Below are positions 1 to 10,818 of a DNA stretch of 64,000 nucleotides, piece by piece. A model generated the notes under the pieces. That model had not been told where the DNA came from. It made no database searches and worked only from the letters and a program-made list of their open reading frames with translations. Position 1 is the first letter of the stretch, and every line of letters starts with the position of its first letter. The stretch is from Buchnera aphidicola (Nurudea shiraii). Its GTDB lineage: Bacteria; Pseudomonadota; Gammaproteobacteria; Enterobacterales; Enterobacteriaceae. The DNA is taken from positions 434,001 to 498,000 of the forward strand of contig CP140035.1 of NCBI GenBank assembly GCA_039829955.1. The letters are read 5' to 3'. The translations under genes were made by a program, and so were the position numbers.

Positions 1-2495
1 TTCAAAAAAATCATTTAGACATATTTTATTTAAACCATATAAAAAAAATCGACCAACCATTCCATATAATCTAAAAATTCAAATTAAACCATTATATAAA
101 ATAATCAACGCTATGGGATTTCCTATTATAACAATACCTAGTTTTGAAGCGGATGATATCATAGGAACTTTAGCTTATACTGCTAGTTCTCAAAGTAAAT
201 CTACTTTAATTAGCACTAATGACAAAGATTTAGCACAACTAGTTAATAAAAATACCTGTATATTAGAAAATATTTCTGGAAAAATTTTAGGAAAAAAAGA
301 AATTAAAGAAAAATATGGAGTATTACCATCACTAATACCAGATTTATTAGGACTAATGGGAGATCAGTCAGATAACATTCCCGGTGTTCCAAAAATAGGA
401 AAAAAAACGGCATTATTTTTATTAGAAAAATTCGGATCTTTGAAAAATATATATAAAAACTTTGAAAAAGTATCTCAATGCACACTAAGAGGTGCTAAAA
501 ATATAGCTAAACAATTAATCATAAATAAAGATTTAGCTTTTCTTTCAAAACATCTCGCTACAATAAAAAAAAACATATCAATAGATAAATCTATATATAA
601 ATTTCAAATGTCTTGTCCATCTATGAAAGAGTTATTATATTATTTTGAATATTATGAGTTTTACAACTGGCTAAAATTACTAAAAGAAAAAAAATGGATA
701 ATGAATACAAACAATTTAAAAAAAAAGAAATAAAGTTAATATGTTCTAAAAAAACACAATTCTATATTATTACAACACTAAAAGAACTTAATATATTAAC
801 GTTGAATTTAAAAAATTCTTCTCATTTTTCTTTTTATTTACATATAAATACAAAAAATACTTTGTCTATTCTAGGAATAGCTTTTTCAATTGATATTAAT
901 TGTTCTAGTTATCTACCATTAATATTTAAAAAAAAAACAAATATATAACTTTAAAAAATATACTTTTAAGTTTAAAAGAAATATTTGAAAATTCAAAATC
1001 TACTAAAATTAGTTACAGTTTAAAAAATGATATACATGTTCTAAAAAAATATAACGTAAATTTGTCAAAAAATCAATACGACGTTACATTAGCAACATAT
1101 TTATTAAATAATACACTAAAAAAAGCAGAATTATTAAATAACATTGAAGATAACTGGATTAAAAATTATAATACTTTTCAAAAAAAGTTTAAAAATACCC
1201 TTATAGAACTTAAAAAAACTTATTTTTCTTTAGAGCAATCTAAAAAGATTTTGAGTTTATATATAAGTACGAAAGAAAAAATTGATAAAAATACACAAAC
1301 AAAACACATTTTTAAAAACATAGATTTAAACTTAATTGAAGTTCTAAGTACTATAGAAAATAATGGAATATATATTAGTAAAAAAATTCTAGAAAATATT
1401 TCAAATATATTCAATTTAAAACTATTATATTTACAAAAAAAATCGTATATTGCACTACACAAAAAAATAAATTTATTATCCAATTTAGAATTAATGCAAG
1501 AAATTCCTATTCTTAAATCACATAAAAAAGTAAATAAAACAATATTGACCATTCTATCCAAACAATACTTGTTACCTAAAATAATTTTAAAATATAGAAA
1601 TTTATACATGCTAAAAAATACATATTCTGAAAAGCTTTTAAATATGATAGATAAAAAAACTAAGCGTATTCACTGCTGTTATAATCAAACTAACACTATT
1701 ACTAGTAGACTTTCTTCTTCCCATCCTAACTTGCAAAATATTCCAATTCATAATAAAGAAGGTAAATACATAAGAGCCGCTTTTTTAGCTCCTAAAGATT
1801 GCTTATTAGTATCAACTGACTATTCTCAATTTGAATTAAGAATCTTAGCCCACTTTTCACAAGATGAAAAATTCTTAGATGCGTTTTTAAAAGATAAAGA
1901 CATACACTTGATTACAGCATCTGAAATATTTAATACTACTTTTAAAAACATTACTTATCATGAAAGACATCATGCTAAATTAATAAACTTCTCGATTCTC
2001 TATGGAATGTCTTCTTATGGATTGTCTAAACAGTTAAATATCAATATAAAAAAAGCAAGAAATTACATACAAACATATAAAGAAAAATACAAAAAAATAT
2101 TTCAATACATTGAAAATACTAAAAATATGGCATTAAAAAACGGATTTGTAACAACGTTAGAAGGAAGAAAATTATTTATACCCAATATTAAATCCAAAAA
2201 TAAAAAAATACAAAAAATAGCAAAAAAAACAGCTATAAGTGCAGTTATACAAGGAACCACATCAGATATCATGAAAATCTCTATGATAAAAATCAATAAC
2301 TTAATAAAACAAGACTTTAAATCACATGCAAAAATAGTACTTCATATCCACGATGAATTAATATTCGAAATAAAAAAAGAAAAAATAAAATTATTCTGTG
2401 AAAAAATAATAAACATAATGGAAAATATTAAAACACTAAAAGTTCCTTTAAAAATTAATACAAAAATAGGAAAAAATTGGCTAGAAATTAATTAA
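1..2495 (+). pseudogene. polA: DNA polymerase I, 5'-truncated by window edge, reading frame broken twice at poly(A) tracts
   Basis: Repair and Okazaki-fragment polymerase. The first codon visible lies near residue 65 of the E. coli protein. The 5'-nuclease domain keeps its acidic motifs (EADDIIGTLA, STNDKDLAQLV, LMGDQSDNIPG). The frame breaks at A9 (718-726) and again at A10 (928-937); one extra A at each site joins the three pieces into 831 codons collinear with E. coli Pol I. The middle piece covers the 3'-5' exonuclease domain but has lost the DxE motif: its segment before LGIAFSI contains no Asp or Glu. The polymerase domain (frame from about 938, best from 1062) is well kept: motif A DYSQFELRI, motif B with RHHAKLINF and YGMS, motif C HDELIFE. 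It may still be expressed through transcriptional slippage, hence only provisionally a pseudogene. Only 23 bases separate it from the convergent engB; no Spot 42 RNA fits there. Confidence 0.85.
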
Positions 2496-2518
2496 ATGTA
2501 AAACAAAAAACTATATAT

Positions 2519-3181
2519 TTAAGTTACGTTTTCATTAATCCAAAAATTTACTTGACTTTTTAACTTATTCAATCCAATATTTTTTAATGTTGAAAATAAT
2601 TCTACTGATATATTATTATTTGAAAGTACTAACTTGTTAGAACGTACACAATTTAATTTTTGATTTCTCTTAGATATATTTACTTTATCTGCTTTACTTA
2701 ATAAAATTAAAATTGGAATACAATGTAACTTTGCTAAATTAAGTATAATCTTATCCCAATATTTTATAGGACGTCGAATATCTATTAACATTACTAGTCC
2801 TATTAAACATTTTTGAATTTCTAAATATCGAAAAATTATATTTTTAAAAGTTAATTTGATATTTTTGGAAGTTTTAGAATAACCATAACCAGGAAAATCT
2901 ACTAAACGCATTCCAGGAAATATTTCAAAAATATTAATTAATTGTGTTCTTCCTGGAGTTTTACTTACTCTAGTTAGTTTTGTTTGATTAGTTAGAGTAT
3001 TAATTACAGTAGATTTTCCAGAATTAGAATATCCTAAAAATGCAATTTCAAATCCATATTTATATTTTTCTTTCTTTATATTAAAAATACTTTTTAAAAA
3101 CACAGTATTACAATAATTAATTTCACACAAAATAAAATTCCTAAGAACATATAATGAATTTATGATCTTAATACAAAACAT
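2519..3181 (-). CDS. engB: Ribosome-biogenesis GTPase EngB (YihA/YsxC family)
   Basis: Small essential GTPase of the TrmE-Era-EngA-EngB class, required for late assembly of the large ribosomal subunit. At 220 aa it is close to the E. coli protein (about 210 aa). G1 is GYSNSGKST, followed by the family signature SKTPGRTQLINIFE. G3 is DFPGYGYS and G4 is LSKAD. The first 35 or so residues are poorly conserved, and the ATG at 3181 is the only in-frame Met before G1, so the start is likely but not proven. It converges on polA with 23 bases between them and diverges from typA, the arrangement around polA in enterobacteria minus the Spot 42 gene. Confidence 0.93.
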   Translation of the reverse strand: MFCIKIINSLYVLRNFILCEINYCNTVFLKSIFNIKKEKYKYGFEIAFLGYSNSGKSTVINTLTNQTKLTRVSKTPGRTQLINIFEIFPGMRLVDFPGYGYSKTSKNIKLTFKNIIFRYLEIQKCLIGLVMLIDIRRPIKYWDKIILNLAKLHCIPILILLSKADKVNISKRNQKLNCVRSNKLVLSNNNISVELFSTLKNIGLNKLKSQVNFWINENVT

Positions 3182-3334
3182 AAATTTTGTAAAAACACAA
3201 ATATCAACAACACTATTTTAAAATTTATAAAAATGTAGTCCTCTCTAAATACATAGTTTTTAACTATATCATCTAAAAACTAAATATGAAATAATTACTA
3301 TTTCTATATAATTATGTTAGAATTAGAACTCAAT

Positions 3335-3355
3335 AATATGATGTTTTATCATATT
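3335..3355 (+). promoter_or_regulatory. Inverted repeat in the typA leader
   Basis: A perfect 8-bp inverted repeat (AATATGAT and ATCATATT around a 5-base loop) ends 31 bases before the typA start codon. It could be an operator or a 5'-UTR hairpin. In sequence this AT-rich a chance palindrome is also possible. No matching copy was noticed elsewhere. Confidence 0.25.
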
Positions 3356-3386
3356 TAAAGCACTTTTAAAACATATAACATATAAC

Positions 3387-5213
3387 ATGAATAAAAATTT
3401 AAGAAACATAGCTATTGTGGCTCATGTTGATCATGGAAAAACTACTCTAGTAGATAAATTATTACAACAATCAGATACTTTTAAAAATCAAAAAAACATA
3501 TCTGAACGAATCATGGATTCAAACGATTTAGAAAAAGAAAGGGGAATTACTATTATTTCAAAAAATGTTTCCATTCAGTGGAAAAATTATCGAATTAACA
3601 TAATTGATACACCTGGGCATTCTGATTTCGGGGGGGAAGTAGAAAGAATTCTATCTATGGTAGATTCTGTTCTATTAGTCGTAGACGCGTTAGACGGACC
3701 TATGCCACAAACGAGATTTGTTACTAAAAAAGCCTTTGACTATAAAATCAAACCTATCGTAGTAATTAATAAAATTGATCGAAAGTATGCAAGATCAAAT
3801 TGGGTTCTTGATCAAATTTTTGATTTATTCGTTAATTTAAATGCTACCGATGAACAATTAGATTTTCCTATAGTATATACTTCAGCTTTACTAGGAACTT
3901 CTGGAATAGATTGCAAAAAAATGCAACCTGACATGTCATTATTATATAAAACTATAATTAAACATACGCCTCCACCCAAAACAAACCACAATAGCTCACT
4001 CAAAATGCAAATTTCTCAATTAGATTATGATAATTACCTAGGAAAAATTGGAATTGGTCGAATCCATCAAGGATCTATTAAACCCAACCAAACCGTAGTA
4101 ATTGCAAACAACCAAGGCATAAAAACTACTAAAAAAATAAAAAATGTACTAAGTTATTTTGGTTTAAAAAAAATAAATACTCAATTAGCACACTCTGGGG
4201 ATATCATAGCTATCACAGGAATTGAAGAATTAAATATATCCGATACTATTTGCGATCCTAACAATATCGATCCATTACCAAATTTAAGAATTGATAAACC
4301 TACAGTAAGAATGACATTTTCTGTCAATACTTCCCCATTTTCTGGAAAAGAAGGAAAATATGTTACATCTAGACATATATTAAATCGATTAAAAAAAGAG
4401 ATAACTCATAATATCTCCTTAAGATTTAAAGAAACTAAAAATTCCAATACTTTTCTAGTATCTGGAAGAGGAGAACTGCACTTATCAATATTAATTGAAA
4501 ATATGAGAAGAGAAGGGTTTGAACTAGAAATATCACGTCCAGAAGTAATTATTCGAACTATTGAAGGAATCAAAAAAGAACCATTTGAAATAGTTGTATT
4601 AGACATTGAAGAAAAAAATCATGGAGCAATAATGAAATTGTTAGGAGAAAAAAAAGGAAAAATTTCTAATATTACTTCAAATAAAATAGGTCGAATACAA
4701 ATTAACTGTATTCTTAGTAGCAATTCTTTAATTGGGTTCAAATCAGAACTCGAAACCGTTACTTCAGGGTCCGGAATATTTTATTCTTCTTTTAGTCATT
4801 ATGGAAAAATTCAATTTAAAAATTTAGGATTACGAAAAAACGGAGTTTTGATTTCAAAACACACAGGACAATCAGTAGGATTCTCCTTATTTAGTTTGCA
4901 AAATAGAGGAAAACTATTTATAGGACATGGAGAAAAAGTATATGAAGGACAAATCATTGGAATTCATAAAAGAAATAATGATTTAACTGTGAATTGTTTA
5001 TTAAGCAAAAAATTAACTAACATGAGAGCCTCAGGATCAGACGAAGCAATAACATTAACTCCACCTTTAAAAATTAATTTAGAATATGCTATTAATTTTA
5101 TAAATCATGACGAATTAATAGAAATAACTCCATCGTCTATTAGATTAAGAAAAAAGATCCTCAAAGAAAACGAAAGAAAAATTTTTTTAAGAGAAAAATT
5201 ATTTAATAAATAA
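3387..5213 (+). CDS. typA: Ribosome-associated translational GTPase BipA/TypA
   Basis: EF-G-like GTPase that binds the ribosome and helps 50S assembly and translation under stress. At 608 aa it has the family's normal length. The G domain has AHVDHGKTT (G1), ERGITI (switch I region), DTPGHSDF (G3) and NKID (G4). The beta-barrel domain II, EF-G-like domains III and V and the BipA-specific C-terminus are all present and unbroken. It is preceded by about 200 bases of AT-rich spacer holding an inverted repeat. It is transcribed away from engB and converges on gmk. Confidence 0.96.
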   Translation: MNKNLRNIAIVAHVDHGKTTLVDKLLQQSDTFKNQKNISERIMDSNDLEKERGITIISKNVSIQWKNYRINIIDTPGHSDFGGEVERILSMVDSVLLVVDALDGPMPQTRFVTKKAFDYKIKPIVVINKIDRKYARSNWVLDQIFDLFVNLNATDEQLDFPIVYTSALLGTSGIDCKKMQPDMSLLYKTIIKHTPPPKTNHNSSLKMQISQLDYDNYLGKIGIGRIHQGSIKPNQTVVIANNQGIKTTKKIKNVLSYFGLKKINTQLAHSGDIIAITGIEELNISDTICDPNNIDPLPNLRIDKPTVRMTFSVNTSPFSGKEGKYVTSRHILNRLKKEITHNISLRFKETKNSNTFLVSGRGELHLSILIENMRREGFELEISRPEVIIRTIEGIKKEPFEIVVLDIEEKNHGAIMKLLGEKKGKISNITSNKIGRIQINCILSSNSLIGFKSELETVTSGSGIFYSSFSHYGKIQFKNLGLRKNGVLISKHTGQSVGFSLFSLQNRGKLFIGHGEKVYEGQIIGIHKRNNDLTVNCLLSKKLTNMRASGSDEAITLTPPLKINLEYAINFINHDELIEITPSSIRLRKKILKENERKIFLREKLFNK

Positions 5214-5340
5214 AAAATTATTTATTTACATAAATTGAAAAGTTATTTATATTTTATTTTTATATTAAGACAAAATTGTATCATTAAAAATGAACATCAA
5301 ATTCTATTATTAACTCGTTATATTGAACAAAATAATTATT

Positions 5341-5961
5341 TTAATTCAATAGATTTTTTATAAGTTCACTGTTTTTCCTAATTTGGTATTTTTTTGATAA
5401 ATGTTCTACTTGAACAATACGACATAAATCTGATACAGCAATTTTGAAATTATCATTTATAACCAAATAGTCATATTCAACATAATGTTTCATTTCAGAC
5501 ACTGCTTGTTTCATTCTTTTTTCTATCACAGCATCACTATCTTGTGCCCTCTTATATAATCTTCTACGCAATTCATTTCTAGATGGTGGAAGTATAAAAA
5601 TACTTCTAGAATCTGGAATTTTTCGACGAATTTGTTGAGCCCCTTTCCAATCAATATCTAAAAAAATATCTATTCCAGTAAGTAAACGGTCATATATTTC
5701 TTTTTGAGATGTCCCATAATAGTTATTAAATACCTTCGCATATTCTAAAAATTTTCCCGTTTCAATCATTTTTTCAAATTGACTAATAGAAACAAAATAA
5801 TAATGCTTACCATGACATTCACCTGGTCTAATTACACGAGTAGTATAAGATATTGACACATGTATTTTAAATATAAAATTAGAATTTAATATTCCTTGAA
5901 TTAAACTAGATTTTCCCGTTCCACTAGGAGCAGAAATAATAAATAATATACCTTTTGTCAT
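5341..5961 (-). CDS. gmk: Guanylate kinase
   Basis: Phosphorylates GMP to GDP with ATP, an essential step in GTP and dGTP supply. The product is 206 aa against 207 in E. coli. The P-loop is SAPSGTGKSS near residue 10. The GMP-binding region reads SYTTRVIRPGE and YYFVS, and the lid region contains KRMKQAVSEM. It is the last gene of the leftward run after thyA, with 70 bases between them. The rpoZ and spoT genes that follow gmk in E. coli are absent. Confidence 0.97.
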   Translation of the reverse strand: MTKGILFIISAPSGTGKSSLIQGILNSNFIFKIHVSISYTTRVIRPGECHGKHYYFVSISQFEKMIETGKFLEYAKVFNNYYGTSQKEIYDRLLTGIDIFLDIDWKGAQQIRRKIPDSRSIFILPPSRNELRRRLYKRAQDSDAVIEKRMKQAVSEMKHYVEYDYLVINDNFKIAVSDLCRIVQVEHLSKKYQIRKNSELIKNLLN

Positions 5962-6031
5962 AATTCTTATAAAATTTAAACGATTTTTAACATATTTAGA
6001 AAATTGTAAGAATACAAAATTTAAAATTTAT

Positions 6032-6826
6032 TTAAACTGCTATAATTGCCTTTATAGGAGGATGTGAATTATATCTCAATAAACTAAAATCTTGTATGCA
6101 ATAATTAAATATACTTTTAGGCTTGTTATTGAATTTTAAAGTTGGAAGGCAATAAGGTACACGCAACAATTGTTCTTGAGCCTGTTCAGTATGATTTTTA
6201 TACAAATGAACATCACCTCCTGTCCATAACAAGTTTCCTACTTTTAAACAACACTGTTGTGCTATCATATGAGTTAACAAAGCATAACTAGCAATATTAA
6301 ACGGAAGTCCTAAAAAAACATCACAAGAACGTTGATATAATTGACAACTTAACACGTCATTTAAAACATAAAATTGAAATAACACATGACATGGAAATAA
6401 AGCCATACTTTCTAATTCTCCTACATTCCAACTAGATACTAATATCCTTCTAGAATAAGGATGATATTTTATTTGCCTAATCACATTATCTATTTGATCA
6501 ATTTCTAAACCATTAGAAGACTTCCATTTTCTCCATTGTTTTCCATAAATAGGACCAAGATTACCTAATTTATCTGCCCATTCATTCCAAATAAATACCT
6601 TATTATCATTTAAAAATTTTATATTGGTGTCTCCTTTAAGAAACCATAAAAGCTCATAAACAATAGAAGGAAAATGACATTTTTTAGTCGTAAGTAACGG
6701 AAATCCAACTTTTAAATTAAATTTCATATTATAACCAAAAATAGACAACGTTCCTATACCGGTACGATCTTGTCTAGTTTTTCCTTTTTTTAATATTTTT
6801 TTTAACAATAATAAATAAGATTTCAT
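6032..6826 (-). CDS. thyA: Thymidylate synthase
   Basis: Makes dTMP from dUMP using methylene-tetrahydrofolate. The product is 264 aa, the same length as the E. coli enzyme. The catalytic Cys sits in [11 protein letters not shown]. The phosphate-binding stretch [15 protein letters not shown] and the dUMP/folate contacts QRSCD and GGDVHLY are intact. The start codon lies one base past the lgt stop, so the two are almost certainly cotranscribed, as lgt-thyA is in E. coli. Confidence 0.97.
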   Translation of the reverse strand: MKSYLLLLKKILKKGKTRQDRTGIGTLSIFGYNMKFNLKVGFPLLTTKKCHFPSIVYELLWFLKGDTNIKFLNDNKVFIWNEWADKLGNLGPIYGKQWRKWKSSNGLEIDQIDNVIRQIKYHPYSRRILVSSWNVGELESMALFPCHVLFQFYVLNDVLSCQLYQRSCDVFLGLPFNIASYALLTHMIAQQCCLKVGNLLWTGGDVHLYKNHTEQAQEQLLRVPYCLPTLKFNNKPKSIFNYCIQDFSLLRYNSHPPIKAIIAV

Positions 6827-6827
6827 A

Positions 6828-7703
6828 TCAACTCATCTCATTGAAATTTCTATTTTTGCAAATTGAAATAACAATTATTAAAGCACCAAATATTACCATA
6901 GGGATAGATAAAATTTGACCCATAGTAAAAAAATGATTAAAAAATCCTATTTGATAATCAGGTTCACGAAAAAATTCAACTAATATACGAAAAATACCAT
7001 ATACGATTAAAAATATACCCGATACTACTCCAACAATATTTAATTTTTTAGAAAAGAACTTTAATAAAAAAAATAAAACTACACCTTCTAAAAAAAACTC
7101 ATATATTTGAGATGGATGTCTTGGTAGAACTCCAAACTTATGTATTAATAACTGTAATTGCAAATTATTCTTAGATATTTCTAAATCTATAAATTTAGAA
7201 TTAGGAAATAAAACAGAAAAATAAAAGTTTGGAGCTATTCGCCCCCAAAGCTCTCCATTTATGAAATTTCCTATTCTTCCTAAACCCAACCCAAACGGGA
7301 CAAACGGAACAATCAAATCAGAAATCAAAAAAAAATTTTTACTGAATTTTTTTGAAAAATAAAAAATCGCTACAATTACTCCTAATAATCCTCCATGAAA
7401 CGACATTCCTCCTTCCCATACTTTAAATATATAAAAAAAATTACCTAAAAAAAATAGCGGATTATAGAATATCACATACCCCAATCTTCCTCCAATGAGT
7501 AATCCCCAAAAACTAAAATAAAACATATGTTCTATTTCTTCCTTTTTTAATCCTATTCGTTTTAAGCAAATCTTTCCTTTATACAAAATAAAAATAAATC
7601 CTAATAAATACATAACTCCATACCAATAAATAGGAATGTTATATATATAAAACATCACAGGATTAAAATTAGGAAATAATATATATGTATTATACATAAA
7701 CAT
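6828..7703 (-). CDS. lgt: Prolipoprotein diacylglyceryl transferase
   Basis: Inner-membrane enzyme that moves diacylglyceryl from phosphatidylglycerol to the lipobox Cys of prolipoproteins, the first step of lipoprotein maturation. The signature [14 protein letters not shown] and the catalytic-region MSFHGGLLG are present, along with multiple hydrophobic helices. The frame is open to 7727, but the ATG at 7703 is better: it has AGGG five bases upstream and gives 291 aa, exactly the E. coli length. A likely local substrate is CyoA, which has a lipobox. The last pathway enzyme, Lnt, is a pseudogene at 16.8-17.2 kb. Confidence 0.95.
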   Translation of the reverse strand: MFMYNTYILFPNFNPVMFYIYNIPIYWYGVMYLLGFIFILYKGKICLKRIGLKKEEIEHMFYFSFWGLLIGGRLGYVIFYNPLFFLGNFFYIFKVWEGGMSFHGGLLGVIVAIFYFSKKFSKNFFLISDLIVPFVPFGLGLGRIGNFINGELWGRIAPNFYFSVLFPNSKFIDLEISKNNLQLQLLIHKFGVLPRHPSQIYEFFLEGVVLFFLLKFFSKKLNIVGVVSGIFLIVYGIFRILVEFFREPDYQIGFFNHFFTMGQILSIPMVIFGALIIVISICKNRNFNEMS

Positions 7704-7884
7704 TTTCACCCTAACATGAAATAGCATATTTTAAAATAAAAATATATTTATCAAAATCTAAAATGTTATTAAAATTACTTATGACAATATTATATTATTA
7801 TATTAAATGAATTTAATATTAATATAAAATTTACATATATTTTAAAATTAAAATATAAAACATTTATATAAAAAATATTACGAT

Positions 7885-9141
7885 CTATATACAATCTATT
7901 TCTAATTTTAAAAGTTCTTGTATAGTTTGACGTCTTCTAATCATACGAAATACTCCCTGTTCGAACAAAATTTCTGGAATTAAAAAACGACTGTTATAAT
8001 TAGATGACATAGATGCTCCATATGCTCCTGTATCATGAAATACTAAATAATCACCGATTTTTACTTTAGGAAGCATTCTCGTTTCTATATCTCCGTTTTC
8101 ATTTTGAGTAAATACGTCTCCTGATTCGCATAATGGCCCTCCTACTACTGTTTCTACGGTATCATCTTTATCTATAATTCGTCCGTCACCAGAAATAACA
8201 GAAATGTAATGATAACTACCATACATAGCTGGTCTAACTAAATCATTAAACCCTGCATCAACAAGAACAAAAAATTTAGAACTAGTAGATTTTATCGATC
8301 TTATCTCAGAAACTAGTATTCCAGATTCTGCTACTAGAAATCTACCAGGTTCTATTTCTAACTGAACAGAATGATTTAAATAATTAGAAATTTCATTTCG
8401 TACTTTATTCCATAAGATAAAATACTTATTAATATCAAAGTGATTTTCATTTAACTTATAAGGAATAGGTAAACCTCCTCCAGCCGATATCATTTTTATA
8501 TCGTAATTAAGATACACAACTTGTTCAATCATTTCTTGACATACACGCTCTAAACACCTATAATTTGCACCTGATCCAATATGCATATGTAAACCTATCA
8601 GTTTCAAATTATATTTTTTAATGAACGGAATGGCTTGACTAATATCCCAAATTCCATGTTTACTATTATCTCCTCCAGTATTAGTTTTTTTACTATAACC
8701 AGATCCAAATTTTGGATTAATTCGAAGCCAGATATGATGCCCAGGAGACACTTTTCCAATTTGCTCTAACATATTGATAGATCCAATGTTAACTGTAATA
8801 TTATGTTTTTTCACTGTGTCTAATGTTTTTCTATCAATAACATCGGCTGTAAATACAATTCCTTGATTAACAGCACTATAACCAGAAATTAACCCTCTCT
8901 CAATTTCTCCTAATGATACAGCATCAATTTTTAATCCATTTTTACGAAATAAGCTCAAAATATGAATGTTAGAACAAGACTTTTGAGCGAATCGAATTTT
9001 ATCGAATTGATATAATTTTTTTATATTTTCTAACATAATATTAGAATCGTATATCCATAAGGGCGAACTATATTTTTTAACTAATTGCAATATATTTTTG
9101 TCTCTAAATATTGCCTTTTTTTTACTAAAATTATTAAACAT
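7885..9141 (-). CDS. lysA: Diaminopimelate decarboxylase
   Basis: PLP enzyme that makes L-lysine from meso-diaminopimelate, the last step of a nutrient pathway that matters in aphid symbionts. The PLP lysine is in RFAQKSCSN. The glycine-rich phosphate loop appears as SAGGGLP, and GPLCESGDVF holds the conserved active-site Cys contributed across the dimer. The frame opens at 9204, but the ATG at 9141 aligns with the E. coli N-terminus and has GAGA eight bases upstream; it gives 418 aa against 420 in E. coli. It follows lysS by about 140 bases and no lysR is present. Confidence 0.95.
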   Translation of the reverse strand: MFNNFSKKKAIFRDKNILQLVKKYSSPLWIYDSNIMLENIKKLYQFDKIRFAQKSCSNIHILSLFRKNGLKIDAVSLGEIERGLISGYSAVNQGIVFTADVIDRKTLDTVKKHNITVNIGSINMLEQIGKVSPGHHIWLRINPKFGSGYSKKTNTGGDNSKHGIWDISQAIPFIKKYNLKLIGLHMHIGSGANYRCLERVCQEMIEQVVYLNYDIKMISAGGGLPIPYKLNENHFDINKYFILWNKVRNEISNYLNHSVQLEIEPGRFLVAESGILVSEIRSIKSTSSKFFVLVDAGFNDLVRPAMYGSYHYISVISGDGRIIDKDDTVETVVGGPLCESGDVFTQNENGDIETRMLPKVKIGDYLVFHDTGAYGASMSSNYNSRFLIPEILFEQGVFRMIRRRQTIQELLKLEIDCI

Positions 9142-9285
9142 ACACATGTTCTCAAGAAAAAACATTAACTTATACGTAAATTTCATAAAGATTAAAAATA
9201 ACAAAATTAAAATTTTAGATAATAAAATTTTAAAATATAAAATAAAAAATAAAATAATATAACGTATTCACAAATAAACAATAAT

Positions 9286-10785
9286 TTATAAAACAGGATT
9301 AATAGGTTTAAGAATAGGGAAAAAAATGACATCACGAATACTAGCTTGATTAGTTAAAATCATAATTAATCGATCAATTCCTATACCCAATCCAGAAGTA
9401 GGAGGTAATCCATATTCAAGTGCAGTGATATAATCTTCATCATATAACATTGTATTCTCTTCATATTGCATATTTTCCAATTTTTTCTGATTTAAAAATC
9501 GGTTCTTTTGATCTTCTGAATCATTTAATTCTGAAAATCCATTTGCTAATTCATAACCAGAAACAAATAATTCAAAGCGATCAGCAATATCATAATTAAT
9601 ATCATTTCTTCTAGACAAAGGAGAAATTTCTATAGGATAATCAGTTATAAAAGTAGGCTGAATCAAATTTTTTTCAACTGTTTTTTCAAATATCTCTGAT
9701 ATTAATTTTCCTAACCCCCAAGTTTTTTCTATCTTTATCCCAAGCATACTAACTATGCTCTTTACTTTATCTAGATCATTCAAATCAGATAATGTAATAT
9801 CTGAATTAAAATATAATATTGCTTGCTTCATAGTTAACTTCTGAAAATTTTTAGAAAAATCTAAATCATATTTTCCATATTTAAATTTTAAACTACCGAT
9901 AATTACTTTAATTATATCTTTTAAAAATTTTTCAGTAAAAATCATCATATCTTTATAATCTGAATATGCTATATATACTTCCATCATAGTAAATTCTGGA
10001 TTATGCCATCTTGAAACTCCTTCATTTCGAAAATTTCTATTAATTTCAAAAATTTTATTAAATCCTCCAATAATCAGTCGTTTTAAATATAATTCAGGTG
10101 AAATTCTTAAATACAAATCAAGATCTAAAGAATTGTGATGTGTTACAAAAGGACGAGAAGAAGCTCCTCCAGGAATATTTTGCATCATAGGAGTTTCAAC
10201 CTCTAAAAATTCATTTTCTGACATAAACCTTCGGATACTTGTAAATATATCTGACCGAACTTTAAAAATAAAACTTAAATTTTTATTACTAATAAGATCT
10301 AAATATCTCTGTCTATATCGTATTTCTTTGTTATATAATCCATGAAATTTATTTGGTAATGGCCTTAACGATTTAGTTAATAATTTTAACTTTTTACAAT
10401 AAATAGATAATTCTCCAGTGTTGGTTCTAAACAAATATCCTTCAGTGCCTATAATATCACCTAAATCTAATTTTTTTACTACATCTATATAAAACTTATC
10501 AACGAAATTATTCTGGGAAACATATAATTGCATCTCTCCTTGACAATCTTTTATAATAAAAAAAGAACTTTTTCCCATTACTCGTTTCTTTAAAATTCGA
10601 CCAGCAATACTTATAAAAATATTTAACTTTTTTAATTTTTTACTACTATATAATTTATAAGTGTTATTAATACTTATAGAATTATTTTTAGGTTTAAAAT
10701 CATTAGGAAAATTAAAACCACAATCTTTTAACACATCTAATTTTTTCCGTCGTTGTTTTTCTTCATTATTAATAATATTATTCAT
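9286..10785 (-). CDS. lysS: Lysyl-tRNA synthetase, class II
   Basis: Charges tRNA-Lys. The 499-aa product has an N-terminal OB-fold anticodon-binding domain (about residues 55-160) and a class II catalytic core. Motif 2 is seen in FRNEGVSRWHNPEFTMME and motif 3 in GLGIGIDRLIMIL near the C-terminus. Lysine-pocket residues are in SGYELANGFSELND. It sits 33 bases downstream of prfB, the same prfB-lysS pairing as in E. coli. Confidence 0.96.
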   Translation of the reverse strand: MNNIINNEEKQRRKKLDVLKDCGFNFPNDFKPKNNSISINNTYKLYSSKKLKKLNIFISIAGRILKKRVMGKSSFFIIKDCQGEMQLYVSQNNFVDKFYIDVVKKLDLGDIIGTEGYLFRTNTGELSIYCKKLKLLTKSLRPLPNKFHGLYNKEIRYRQRYLDLISNKNLSFIFKVRSDIFTSIRRFMSENEFLEVETPMMQNIPGGASSRPFVTHHNSLDLDLYLRISPELYLKRLIIGGFNKIFEINRNFRNEGVSRWHNPEFTMMEVYIAYSDYKDMMIFTEKFLKDIIKVIIGSLKFKYGKYDLDFSKNFQKLTMKQAILYFNSDITLSDLNDLDKVKSIVSMLGIKIEKTWGLGKLISEIFEKTVEKNLIQPTFITDYPIEISPLSRRNDINYDIADRFELFVSGYELANGFSELNDSEDQKNRFLNQKKLENMQYEENTMLYDEDYITALEYGLPPTSGLGIGIDRLIMILTNQASIRDVIFFPILKPINPVL

Positions 10786-10818
10786 AATAACCTCTTATTA
10801 TTTTAAAAAATTATATAT

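Noticed and set aside
2496..2518. Spot 42 (spf) RNA between polA and engB
   Set aside because: The gap is only 23 bases, so the E. coli sRNA cannot be present.
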